The notes below the pieces were generated by a model that was given only the letters and a program-made list of their open reading frames with translations, was not told where the DNA came from and did not search any database. The position numbers and the translations under genes were made by a program. A stretch of DNA of 64,000 nucleotides. Origin: Taeniopygia guttata (taxonomy: Eukaryota > Chordata > Aves > Passeriformes > Estrildidae). The stretch lies in contig NC_133026.1 of the NCBI RefSeq assembly GCF_048771995.1, forward strand, positions 147,712,501 through 147,776,500, in the 5' to 3' direction. Shown piece by piece: positions 1 through 13,000 of the stretch (its first letter is position 1; each line of letters begins with the position of its first letter).

Positions 1-3000
1 GTGCATGAGATTTAATTCATTTTATCTAGCAGACATGGACAAACTCACTTACTCTGGCCTAATACCACTTTTATTTCTAACATGGGGAGGGCCTCTTTGC
101 CTGTAGTAAGTGTTATGAAAGTTGAAAGTAAAAGGGGAAGAATAAACCTCTCCAGCTCTCCATGGCTAATCAGGTATTCATCTTGAATGGCTATTAATGA
201 AAGCAGCACTACATCAAAGGGGAAGCTGGCTCCAGTTGAGAAGGTTATTAAAAAGTTTAGGAGTAACAGGTGGCCTCCTGACCACAGAAGTGACTGCATT
301 TCACGTTCTGTTCTGAAGAGAGAAATGAAGCCCTGTGCTTGTCTGCTCACCTGTCACCTGCTTGGGGCTGTCACCACCAAAAAGAGGCACTGGGGGAGTG
401 TCCTTGCAGACAGGGGTGGGTTTTTTTTGCTCAGGGACTCAGTTTTTCTCTTGCATTCTTCACACAGACATTACCAGAAGGTAACAAACCCACCAGTGCT
501 GACTTGATTTTTGATGCATCGGTGATAGCAAGTTCCTTTCTGTCACAGCAGTAAAAATATGTTAAATATACTGAAGAAAAGAACCAAAATGTCCCACTTG
601 CAAACACAGTGGGTGAAAAATAAACATGGTTTTGTGATAGCAGCTCACTGGGAATAGGATACTCCCATTATGGCTTCTAGCTGTACACAAATGTAAGAGG
701 TGAGGAGGGAGTTCCAAGCTGGGATGGAGATACTCCAGTGCTTGTAGGTTGCTTCTGCTGCCACAAAATAGATGTTTACATCAAATAGTGCTGCAGGTGA
801 AAAGCTCAACCTCTTTGCCAAGAGCAAAGACAGGGCATCTCCATATTCCTCCATCCTGAACTGCAGGATCATGGTCCAGACACACTCTTTTTAAATCAAG
901 AGCACTGAGATTTCTTGGTGTATGAGTTTGAAGGAATCTCTATTTCTACCATCACTGGGGAATTTTCCCCTCAACTCCAATAGCATAAATGCATACCTGC
1001 AGGTTTGTACACTTGGAGACTGGGGTAAAAGTTCTTCTCACATTAAAGGCTTAAAATCCTTAATTTTTCTACTATTTTTGGCTTCTATTTTCTGTCATGA
1101 GGCCCTTTAAGTGCAAGCTGAAAGCATTCAGGGTTTTATCTACAAATAATGGCACAACCATCCCCAGCTAAGTAATGCCTAATGTTGGGCCATTCCTTTA
1201 GTCAAAATCTCCCCTGTAGGGCATCAGCATCCAGATTTCAGAGTAAGCTGATGCCAGCTGAAGCCTAAAGAATCTGTTCTGTTGCACACTTGAATCTCAT
1301 GATCTTAGAAAATTACAGAACTGTCTTTAGCTCCTACTGAATTCCCACTCTGGAAGATTCCAGGGACTGAAATGATTGTCCTGAAAGTGTAAGGTCTTTC
1401 CCAAGTTACATGGCAGAAGGAAAAATACTGCTTGTGGTGGTTGTTTTGGGGATTTTGCTCACTACTATTTTATGAAAATGTCTGCACCTGTGAAATTGAG
1501 GCAGAAAGTCTCCAGAGCAGCAAGAGGAGGCACCAGGCACGACCGTTTTGATTGAAGAGACAAAGTTTCCAACAAAAAAAAAAAGGCATTTTGGCCCTGG
1601 ATGACAGGGAGGAAATAAAAATAGAGAGAGCAATGACAGTCTCTGCCATTTGTGTCTTGCCTAGCCAGAGAAAATAGGAGTTTAACTACACAAATACACT
1701 GAAATGTGCCAATTTTACCTGGCTCCATCACTGATTTCTTTTTCATCCTGAGTTTCAATAACCACGTGGTTTGTATGAATGAGCATTAGCTCACTTCAGT
1801 CTCTCCACGGTGCTGTGGTTTACGTGGTTCACTGCTTTTCCGGAGTCTGGCTGAGGTGCAGATAGGCTGCTGCTCTGACTGGGAAAAAAGAGGCCAGTGT
1901 GCTTCTAAGTAGTTAATGTATTTATCCACTCAGTATTCAGTGAAGTAGACAAATGGGTTTTCCATGTTAAAGAGGGGCATGTAGTCCAAAGGGGGAAAAA
2001 AAGTGTTATTAAATGGTCCAGAGCTGCATAGAAAATAGATATTTGTGAATTTCTGTATGTGTGTGTTTTCCTAAATGGGTGGATTTGGTTTAGAAAATAT
2101 TAAAAAATCCCAACAGAACCAGGAAGTCTAAACTGTGGCTTAAAAATTACTTTTACAGAGGAATCAAATTAGGGTGGTGGAGGGAGCCCTTCAGCCCAGG
2201 GCTGACCTTGGTGCAAGTGACCTCTCTGCAGCACAAGGGGCTGAACCCCACAGGTCTGAGAGCACCATGAGCCACACCTTGCAGGAGACCTTGGAATTTC
2301 CACGCTGAAATCTCACCCAGGAAAGCAGGACCAGCACAGCCCATCCCACTGACCTGATCAGGGGTTAAGGGAGGAGCTCTGACCTCCAGCATCCTTTCCC
2401 CACTGTGTGAGCTGTCTTTGTTTGAGACCTTCATTGTTCAGGTCCTGGAGAAGAATAGGCTGTCCCTGGGAGCAAATTGCAAGAAGAAAATTGCCACACA
2501 GGCAAAAACTGTCCTCATGTCCTGTTTCCAATAGAAATGGATTTTTTTGAGTGCCTGGTTTCAATAAAAAAGCCCCAAAAAGAAAGAATTGGAGGAGGCA
2601 TTGCTTTTCATGGAGTGCCAACAAATAATTGCAAAAAGTTGCTTGTTTTTAAAGTACTGCATGACCAGGGACAACACGGTGCTCGAGGCTGTGCAGACCT
2701 GCCAGGTTCTACACCAGTTCTGGATTACTCTTCTCCTTGAAAACACCCTGACCTGGGCATTTTTCTTCATCTCCCAAAGCTTCCTCTGGTGCTGGACTAG
2801 AATGGAAGCATCAGCTACTTCTCAGCTGCCCAAAGGAGTGTTGAGCCACAGCAGTATTTCTGTAGGAAGATATTGATGCTGGCATTTGACAGACATCACA
2901 TAGGCATTGGGACCGCCGCCGATTCCCTTTGGCCACTCAAGGGGACAGTGTGGTCAGGGTGGAATTGCACCAGCAACCCTCCACTTCATCAAAGCTGGGC

Positions 3001-6000
3001 ACTCCTTGTCCCTAACAGCCTCAAAATAACCCTGAGACAAAATATTGCCAGAATATTACAGAAAGTCTTGAATTTATGACTGTAAAAGGCCCAAGCATAC
3101 AGATCTATGCTATATATAAATCACACTGTGGTTTTTTTCATCATAATTTACCCATTTTTCCAGGGAGAACTGTTTGCTTTGAATTTATCTGTTTCATTTG
3201 TACAGAGTTAAAGCCTTCTGGGTTTTGTAGTCGCCATCACTCAATTAGTGAGTCCCTCAAGCTTTTCTGCCTTGCACCCTGTAGTAGGTTCTGCTAAATT
3301 CCATTTGCATGTCTATTCATGCCACAGAAAGTATCACGCCTGCTGGCATGTGGAGTATGTTCATCAGGGGTTAAAGAGCTTAGAATGTAGGAATTTTTTT
3401 GTGTTTCAAATGTCACTCTTATTTTGGAACTTTTAGTCCAGACTTACAGGCTGTTCACTATGTGCTGACACCAGAAGCATTGGTGGGGGCACTTTTGCCA
3501 CTGAAACCGTTGTGGCAGGTTCACTGTCCCTGCTGGGTCCTCTCAAGACTCAGCAGGTGGTGTGACATCAGCAGTGCTAGGACAAGGCAGGATGCTGTAC
3601 CTCACAGGTACAGGATGCTCTTCCTCCATATAAACACATGAGAAGACTTTGGAAGAAATTTCTAGCAAATCTCTCTGTTTCACCCTAGAACAGCTGATTT
3701 GGGGTTTTTTGTGCTGTTCTACCAGTTTGCTGTAGAGACATTGATGTGGAGTGATGATCTGAGCATCTTCTGCATTATAATCCTAGGTGAATACAGTTCC
3801 TTCTCTGCAGGATCAGCTGAGAGCCTCCTGTGGGCAATGTCAGAAGAGCCTACAAATACCACAGGCATTTTGACCAGTTTGGGGCCAGATGGGGTAACGC
3901 AACCCCCCAGTGCCAGTGTGGCTCTTGTCCCTCTGAGTTCAAAAAAGCTTTGTCAAAAGTTCTAGAAAAACTTTGCAGAGCAGAAGAACAGACAGTGGAG
4001 AGAGTGCTGCTGGGGGTCTGAAAAACTATTGTTCCCAGTTGGTGGGGAATTGCAACAAAACATACCAAAGTCAGCTGTTTTGAGGAATCTATAGCCACAG
4101 GTACTGCTGGGGCTTTCCCACCCTTGAGCCCATCATGATCCACTCTAGAAAACAAACTCCCTCTTTAGTATGTGGAACAGCACGGGGGGAACAGGAGGAA
4201 AACTCCTGCTGCACACCCCAGACCACAGATAAATAGAGACGACAATAATAGTGATAACTAGTGATAACAACAGTGATAAATAGAAAAGAAACGGGGCCAT
4301 GTGGCAACCAGCAGCAGAAGACAGCTGTGCTTGGCCTTTCCCACCCAGGACACAAAAGAACGTGGAGAACCTCAGAGGCAGCATTGCTTCATCTGCTGCT
4401 CACAATGGACAGCCTCGGGGTGTTTTTAACCAAGGGGGGCAGAGTGTGGGAGCTTGGGCAGAATATTCAAGATGGCAAATTACTGAGCTTCTTAGGGGCA
4501 ATCGTAAACCTTAGGGATGGTGAGGCTCTTAAAAGAAGAGAAGAAAATTCACAAGGGAAGTTGTGACTGGCTGGAACTCATCCTGCTATCTCCTAAAAAC
4601 TATGACTTCAGAGAATGGCGTGGGAAGGTGTCCTGCCCTAATGGGAGAAATACGACAGCTCTGCCTTGAAATGTCTGGGCAAAGATTAAATGTGACTTGC
4701 TGGAAGGAAAAACTGCTGTGATATTGTGCCAATGGGCTACAGAGCTGTTCGTGTTGGGATGAATTCTCTCTGTGAGCAGCACAAGGGCCCTGTGCCTGCC
4801 AGTTATGGAGTTTGGGGAATGCATCCCGTGCTCCTCCCTGCTCTTGCAGCAATGCAGCTTGGTGGGGCTGAAGCATGTTCTTCTCTTCCAGAAGCCAGGA
4901 AATCATTGCTCCATTTTTTTATAACATGATTTTCCTAGTTCAAAGCAAGCAATGCTTGTTTTAATTAATGAATATATTTCTCTTTTCTTGCTTCTTGGCT
5001 TTCTGCCTGGTCCTGCATTTTCATGCCTTGAGAATAAAATGTTTCATTCAGAACAGAATCCTCTTTGTCCCTGTGTGGCTGCTGCTCAGAGAGGTGAAGA
5101 AGCTGGGGAGGTGGCAGTGGTTTCAGTTTTGGGGGAGAAATGGGCTGGATTACAGATGAACTGCAAAGAAAAGACATGTTTTGTAGCGCTCACCGCACTT
5201 AACTCTTCCAATTTTCCAAAAGCCGTGGCAAATCCTGCTTATGCAAATCCTCACCTTAGCAGCTTTCAAATATTTTTAGAGCCACTGGTGTGAATAAAAG
5301 TGGAAATTGGAAGTATATAATCCCAGCAAAACTCTATGTACCTGTGGAGTTCACTGCAAAATGTGTGAGTAATGATGTGGCACATTTAACTAGTGTTTGG
5401 TGACCGCTACCACCAGCATCAGCTGTTTTTTCACAGCTCTGCTTTAGCTTATCAACCCTCCTCAATATTGGGCTAAATTCCAAATAAAGCAGGGAAATCA
5501 GCTGGCAATTCATTTGATGTGTTACATTTTTTTTCTCCACACTTAATTGAGCATTCCACTTCGAGTAATCCTCAGCATTAGATTAAATCTCTATTGATCT
5601 CATTTTAATGAGCTCACCACTGTGACCAACAGCCCTTTCTCCCATGGCAGATGGAGACGTGGCCATCCGAACATGCAGCAGAGGTACCTTGTTTCAGAGG
5701 GTGACTCCTCCTCCCCATCACCATCCTCAGCACCCCATTACCCCAGAGTCTGTGCACCCAAAGCCACCAGATGTGTCCTGCCCTTTGCCCTGAGCTTTGT
5801 GAGGCTCCTGCTGCAGGGAATTGCTGTATAAATACTGCCAAGAGCTTCCTGCTTAGAGATTTCATTGCTGAGCAGGCAATGTGAAGTGAAGACAGGTAGC
5901 TAAAGGCTCTGTGTGAGCTTTCTCCTGTGCTGCAGAGAAACCAGGAGTGCTGGAGTGCTTGCAGCTCTGACTCCTGCTTAAGGGGGAATATTGCAAATTC

Positions 6001-7060
6001 AGGTCTGGGACAAATCAATCTTGTGAGCTACAGAATTGATTCCACTCTTGCATTTAAATTTTCACTTGAGATTAAACTATAAAATGAAGGAAATCGCCCT
6101 TTCCTTCCTTATAATGAAAAAAAAAGAAAGTGATTAATGAGTGTTTAAATCCTAATGGCAAACACATCCTAATGACCCAGCACTTTATGATTTGCTGCAC
6201 CATAGCATTTTGTAGACTTCATGGATCAAACAATCAGTAGGGTCAGCTAATCACACCTTCTACCTGGCAAAGGTCATGGGCACTTCCCCACTAATTTCTG
6301 CACACAGTCCAACAGCGTGTTTTGTAATTGAAGAGTTTAACCCTTTTTGAAAGACTTTGATGTAAATACAACATTGGGGTGTTCTTAGGGACACAGTGGG
6401 GAGCAGTGTAGTGTTATGGATGAGACAGTTCAATGAAGTCTCATTCTCTCATGGTTTAAGAGCCTGTATCATCAAAAAATGTCATATACTAAGTAATGTA
6501 TTAAATCTGTATGCCCAGTTTTCATGGGTTCCTGGCAAATGGCATTGCCCAAGCACAGCTGAGAAGCAGCAGCCAGGGCAGGGACATTGTCTCATGGCTT
6601 TTAGCATCAAGTGTGCAGTGTGAATTTGCCAACCGCTGCCCATCATAATTTTCAAGTTTGGTTATTGCTCACTTGCTTTCTTCCTCTTCCTTATCTACGA
6701 GAGACAATATGTCTTGCATCAGCAGATTGTGATTAATAGTCATGATGTGTAATGACATTAATTAGCAATAGAAATTGCTAATGATTAATAACAGCAGCTA
6801 AGTGAAACCTTGGCTGCAAAGATTTATTTTAGTACTTTTATTGAGCTGTGCATCTGGCAATATTGGGATGCTGCAGCAGCTTCAGGGAAGAATGTCAGTG
6901 TGGGGATGTGAAGAGCTAAGAAATGTGTTGAGTGAAGGCAGGTGTGTGGACTTGTCCCTCCATATTGCTGCACACAACGATCCACTGGGAAATTTGGGTG
7001 CTTTAGTGGGAGGGAAGATGGAAGCTCATCATGCATCACGTTGTGAACCTTCAGCACAGG
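1..7060. other. Intergenic, no gene recognised
   Basis: I see no coding exon with recognisable similarity, no RNA gene and no clear transposable element in this stretch. The short open frames on both strands look random. A short AT-rich inverted repeat at 6757-6789 (listed separately) is the only structure that stands out. Confidence 0.6.
6757..6789. repeat. AT-rich inverted repeat with TAATTA core
   Basis: The arms ttagcaat and attgctaa are perfect inverses around a four-base loop (agaa, 6770-6773). With a gap they extend to attaa and ttaat. TAATTA and ATTA motifs are dense around it (6731-6789), a pattern seen at homeodomain-bound conserved non-coding elements. Function is unproven. Confidence 0.5.
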
Positions 7061-7612
7061 TCATAGGATCATCAGATGCTTTGGGTTGGAAGGGAATTTA
7101 TAGATGATTCTCTTCCAACCCCACTGCCATGGGCAGGGACACCTTCCACTAATCCAGATTGCTCCAAGCCTTGTCTAACCTGGCCTTGAACACTTCCAGG
7201 GATGCGGCATCCACACCTTCTCTGGGCAACCTGTGCCAGTGTTAGTAAAGAATTTCTTCCCAACATCCAACCTAAATATCTCCACTTTTCATATAAAGGC
7301 ATTCCCCTTTATCCTATCACTATCTGCCTGTGTAAGAAAAGTCTCTCCCCCACTCTTTTATAAGTTCCCTTTCGGTACTGGAAGTGTCTAAGGTCTCCCC
7401 AGAGCCATCTCTCTCCAGGCTGAACAACCCCCTCTCTCAGCCTGTCTCCAGAGCAGAGAGGCTCCAGCCCTCTGATCATTTTTGTGGCACCCTCTGGACT
7501 CGCTCCAACAGGTCAATATCTCCTTTGCTGGGGACCACTGGATGCAGTGCTCCAGGTGGTCTCTCACAAGGGCAGAGGAGAGAGGAAGAATCACCTCCCT
7601 CAACCTGCTGGA
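7061..7612 (-). mobile_element. CR1 LINE 3' fragment, antisense
   Basis: The plus strand reads as reverse-complemented CR1: 'tttgggttggaagggaat', 'catgggcagggacacctt', 'gaacacttccagggatg', 'ttctctgggcaacctgtg', 'aaagaatttcttcccaac', then 'ctccaggctgaacaaccc' and 'tgcagtgctccaggtgg'. About 550 bp of the 3' end is retained, with indels near the middle. It is inactive and 5'-truncated. Confidence 0.95.
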
Positions 7613-9128
7613 CTCCTAGGTCCCCTATTAACCATGAACTCCAAAAGGGTTTGGCCAAAATTGCAAGTTGTCTTGCACAGATTTTTCTATAGCTCTTTCA
7701 CAGGGAAATGTTGTTTTAATGCTTTAACTTGTTTTGACATTGGATGGGAGACAAGCCAGAAGCACAAACCAATAATCTCCACCGTTCCTAGAAAGGCCTA
7801 AAAGAAATTCCAGCTTGAACATCCCTGCACTTTGCTGAAATAAATTGGAAATGAGAATTTGCAATAGGGGCACATAATTGTTGCCTGCTACCCAGCTGAA
7901 TGGAATGGAAAGGAACAGGCATGTCTTCAGCATGGCCTTAGTGCTGATTCCACCTTCTGGGAGAACTGAACTTGCATTTGGATTAAATACAATTATTCCT
8001 TTTTTCCTCCTGCTTCCTATTAATTATATGCAATTTACTCTGAAAAGATCTGTTACCGTGCTAATCTTAGCAATTGCTGTACTGCAGCGAAAACATTGCA
8101 CAACCCTCTATGTCTGCAAGCAGTTCCAACGATGAAATTTCAAATTAAAAAGCAGCAACAAAAATATCCTGGACCACTTTTACAATTTCCCTCTGTGGCA
8201 CAAAGGTTTCTAAGAGAAACATTTTGCTTTATTTATAGCCACTTCTGCTACCACTGCAGTTGTTTGTGTGGTCTATTCTTTCTAATTTAAGCTGCAGCAT
8301 GAGGCAGTACCCAGTTATTTGATTTGTCTCGAATGAGCCACGTAAATGAATGATGCAGGCAGTGTAATAATAGTCCATGTTGGGTAGGGACTTACAGCCT
8401 GTGTTGTACAGAAACATCCTACAAGCTTGAAGGAAATGTGGAGCATCAGAGAGCAGCATGGCATGAAACTTTCCAGTGACAAGCTGGTGGCTGGAATTCA
8501 GCTCCAGGTAACTGTGATGCAAAGATCATCCCATTTCTGAGCACTGGGAGATCCCATGCTGTTTTACACCGTACAGATGAGAAAGTGAGCCTAGAAGGAG
8601 ATGTGAAAAGGTGAAAACCCCAGGGAGCACAACTGCCAAACGTGGACAGAACTCTGAGTTTTGAGTCAAAAGAAGCTCCTGCAAGACAGGCTGACTTTCT
8701 CTACAGGCTTTGCTGGAGCTCCCAGCCAAGGCTGTCTGAAGGAACCCTGATCTCTTGTGGCCCACATCATAACAATTTTGGTAGCACTGGACTGGCAGTG
8801 GTCAGGTAACAGCAACCAACAGACTTAAATTACCTTCTCCTCCGACATCCAAGGAGCAAAAGCCTCACTGGAACCAGAAACTTGCAAACCAGTTTAATCA
8901 ACTATTTAGAACAAGACACTGTTTTGTATGAACTTTGCCAAGTGCTTTGAAGACCCCTACAAGACACATCCTTTTTATTGCTGTCACAGCTGGTAAAAGT
9001 TTGTGTTCTTAGCAGTTCAAAGGATAGAGTCAGCAAATTCTTCTTGGTTAAGGCAACAATCCTGGTGGAGTCGCAGCCCAGCCAACCCTGCCTAAGCAGC
9101 TACCACATTCTGAAAACTTCTGGACATG
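7613..9128. other. Intergenic, nothing recognised
   Basis: AT-rich unique-looking sequence. The open frames are short and have no domain I recognise. Confidence 0.55.
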
Positions 9129-9340
9129 AGATCATAAAATCATGGAATTGTACAATATCCTGGACTGGAAGGGATCCACAAGGATCATTGAACTCCAAGT
9201 CCTGTCTCTGCATGGAACAGCCCCAAAAATCACAACTTATGCCTGAAAGCATTGTCCAAACACTGTCTGAGCTCTGGCAGACTTGGTGCTGGGGCCACTT
9301 CCCTGGAGGGCCTGTTCCAGCACCAGAATCCATCTGACTA
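9129..9340 (-). mobile_element. CR1 LINE 3' fragment, divergent subfamily, antisense
   Basis: The plus strand carries 'aatcatggaattgtacaat', 'ctggactggaagggatcc', 'aaagcattgtccaaacac', 'ccacttccctggagggcc' and 'tgttccagcacc'. These are the reverse complement of the 3' end of an older CR1 subfamily in which the phrase about 'nerve-centre' consensus differs from the younger copies. Only the last about 210 bp is clear; the next few hundred bases may be further decayed element. Confidence 0.8.
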
Positions 9341-9996
9341 AATGTGGATCTACAGGGTGGATCCTGAGAACTCACACCTTGGTCACTTTTGCAATCAGTA
9401 GGGTGAGAGGCACCTGTCAGTTGAACATAGGGTGTAATTAGTGTCCTGAAGAAGACATCTTCATGGTTTGGGTGAACAACACCCTATAATTAATGCCAAT
9501 GACTGGACCACTTCTATCCTTGATGAACACCCAGACCATTAGTTTAGTTTAGATGTCTTGAATGACATTAAGTGCCTCAGCAAAGGTGACAAAAGCTCTG
9601 CTGGTTGTCACTGCAGAACATGCAGGTCTCCTGTGTGTTCAGTGTCACACCTGCCAGCCCTGGCTTGAGGTCTGGGGTGACAAAGAGTAGCCCATGTGGC
9701 CCTGGGTGTCTGGTGGCCAGATGGCCAATTGTATCCAAGCCCTGCATTTCGTGAGCTACTAAAATGAGGTGAGATGAAAAATATCCCGAGTGTCATTGCC
9801 TGATCCGAAAAGTCGTCTGCAAAATTCCTCTGAATGTACCTAACCAAAAGCAAAGAGGGCGCTCAGGGTGACAAACCAGCCGAGGATGGCTTTGGTGAAC
9901 ACTGCACTCCTCTCCACAGTGGTGGGGCCCAGAAGGCATCTTTGCAAGCCAGGCTGACAGGAGGAGCCCATTTTGTGCTGCCCAGAGGTAAGGTCT
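9341..9996. other. Intergenic, possibly decayed repeat
   Basis: No gene is recognised. The segment lies between two CR1 tails on the same strand and might contain decayed CR1 sequence, but no landmark phrase is firm enough to call. Confidence 0.4.
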
Positions 9997-10048
9997 TAGA
10001 CTCATAAATGGGTTGGGTTGGAAGGGACATTAATGATGTTCTGGTGCA
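9997..10048 (-). mobile_element. Very short CR1 3' tail, antisense
   Basis: The stretch 'actcataaatgggttgggttggaagggac' (10,000-10,030, in pieces) is the reverse complement of the terminal CR1 sequence. Only about 50 bp is retained. Confidence 0.7.
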
Positions 10049-13000
10049 GCCATGGGTTTTGTGTTTCCTGTTGGTTCATTCCGCAGAACCCCTGGGCTGG
10101 TGTTTGTGGTGTCATGTTGTCTATATAAAATGCCTTACCCTCCCCAGAGGCTGCAAAAGAATTTCAGTAAAGAAAGCATGTCTCACTGGGCTTTTGCTCC
10201 CATGGTGGGACTGATTTTGCTGATGGTTTTGTGGCACATGAAAATAGGCTGTGCCTGGTACAGAGCTACAACCAGAGTGAAAGTTTGTGAGGCTGCAGAT
10301 TGTCTGACCCTAGATTGGTGGTAAATGAAAACAGGAGACTGAGCTGAATTTCCATACCACAATGTGGCTGTTTGACTCACTAAGGTAATTTAAAACCAAC
10401 TTTCAGATTTATTCCCCTCTGCTCTTGGTGCAGCCTGGTGTGCAATTTTTTCAGTAGCAGCACAGAGCTAAATAGAGTCAATGAGGGTTAAAAGGGCTTA
10501 AGAAAAAAAAGAGAGTCATGTTTGGTCAGGTTATTATTATCCCAGATCGATCCCTGCAGGATTTATTGGGCAGGCCATGGAAAGTAGTACTGACACAACT
10601 GAGTGGGCAGCAGGAGGAGATGTTGGGATTACTCAAATTGACATAGCAGTGAAAGTGTTTGCTAGCCTATGGCATGAAGGAAAAGGACTCCTTTAAAGCA
10701 AAACTCACTGAAGTGACTTATCTATTCACTCACTTATCTATTCACTCATCTCCTACTGACTTATCCACCCAGATCTCCATCCCCAGTACAGCAAAAACAG
10801 ACTAAAAATAGTAGAAGACCCAGTCATTTTTAGGTTTTGTTGAAAAGAACTTGATGCACAGAGATATTCATGAAAATGTGTTCAAGACTTCTTGGTAGAT
10901 AGCATGGAAAACTCTTAGTGAACTCCTCAGTGCAGTTTGTCAGCACAGAGCTGCAAAATGAAAGCTAGAAATGGAAGTGAGGCAAATCAAGACAAAACCA
11001 TTAATGACTCAAAAAACTGAGAATCAACCCAAGCCATTCTTTGAGCCTATGATTCTATGAAATAGGTGATCCGCCATCTCCAGGCACTTTTGGGAACCTA
11101 GGAGCTCATGGTTGTAACTCTCAAGGGAGCTAAGGTGACTTGGTATCTCCTTTTGCACTAGGCAAAGTGCTGAGCCCCAGTGACTGCAGTTAAAACCTCA
11201 GCCTGTGTTTCTTATTACCACTCTGTATGAAGTCTAGCCCCAGTGTAAGTGTAATACATTGAGCTTATTATCCTCATTTTCCAGCACAGCAGAACTGAAT
11301 GCAATTACAAAGCCTCTTAGAGGTGATTTGACTATGCAGACGCTCTGCAGCCTGATGGTTTTTCAGACACATTTAGCCCCTGTTGAGGAACAGAAATCCT
11401 TCTAGGCTGATATTGGAGCCATCTGGTGATGTCTTTTTCAGTCCAGTAAACACTTCTGGGTTCAGTTTAGAGGATGTCAGTACATAACAGCTTATTTAAG
11501 AGCCAGAACTGGGTGACTATGAAAAGCACATATACCTTGGGGATGATGCAAGTGTGCAGCAGAGATAATTCCTAAATCTAATGGTAGACAGGAGATAGCT
11601 GAATCATTTCTCTTCAAACACAGGTTAGGGGGTTGAGTGGAATTTTAGTGGCATGTCTGAAAATGACAGCAAGCCTCCTATTTTGTGGGATGATTTGAAT
11701 GTCAAAGTGTTTCTGCATTGAGTGGTCTCCTGCTGCTGTACTGCTTGGAGCAGAATAACACCATTGATCCATTGGGCTGCATGTAAAGGATGCACAGTGT
11801 CTCTTACACACAAGATTAGGCCATGTTTCACCCCTGGAGGTGTTTCTTGTCACCACACAAAGACCCAGGCTCAGCACCATGCCCAAGGGAAGCAGGTTAC
11901 CTGGTGCATCTTCTTCCCACACCCTGGCTTTTCTTTACCTGTCCATGATGGGATCAGTTTAACCCCGTGGGACTGGCAAGCTCTTGTGAGCTCACACCTG
12001 TGTCTGGCTTTGCCCTTGGCAGCTTCTGAACTTTCTGCTTCAGGCCAAGGTAATTTATGCAAATAATATGACTTGGTTTCGGCAGCGATTTAGAAATAGA
12101 TTTACCATCTTCTGATGGTATATCCAAAGGTCTTTCCGTTACTGGGTTTTCTCTTCATTGAAGTGCCTCTCAGTAATTTGTGCTGCAGCTGTGACGGTTC
12201 CAGGAGCTCATTCACTAATCGATATTGAAACATGCTCACACATCCAGCTGCTCACATCCCTCCCTGCTCCTCCAGGTCAGTTTTTCAGGCAGCAGATGTG
12301 TCCCTGTCTCCCCCTAGATTGAGCACTGATTTTGCATGCTTTGCTTTCTGCATCAACGCCTGCAGCAGCACAAGGTGTTGCTGGGAGGGAGGAGAGCACT
12401 GCAGACCCTTCTCCTTCAGATTCCTCCCTGGCAACTGCCCTTTCTCCGCTTGTTGCCATGGGCTGAAGCAATAGGAAATGCTTTCAGAAAACTTTCAAGC
12501 AGATATTCCCCTTGTCCCTTCACTTCCAGACTTGGCAGGTTCTCCCTCCTTCCTATCTAGGAAACTACTGTGCTGAGCCCATGACTGAGCCACACACTGG
12601 TACTTGTTGCCATCAGGAGCTTCACCTGGTGCCCTTCATTTTCTCTTTTCCCCATGGTGGTCCTCATGCCCCCACGCCTTAATGGGATTGCAGGTTCCCC
12701 TGCTTGCAGCCCTGCCTGTCAGGCTGTGCTATGCATTTTCCTGCTTTTAGGTGATGTCAAGCCATAACTAATAATTTTAAAATTAACTGCTAGAGGACTA
12801 GGTTGTGAGATGGTTCAGAGACATTTCATATTATGAGCCATATTTTATGGTTGAAATTAATTCTTACAGTCATTCATGAGTGCATGTTCCTTCCCTTTAC
12901 AGCCCTTTGCTTCTTCCCTGGCATCCTCTGCTGTTCTCTGCATGGCACAGTGGTATTAGGAGGCTGAGAGTGAGATTAATCATTTTTGTGATCCTAATTA

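Noticed and set aside
4232..4280. Small repeat of 'gtgataac' units
   Set aside because: Only a few imperfect copies; too short and degenerate to call.
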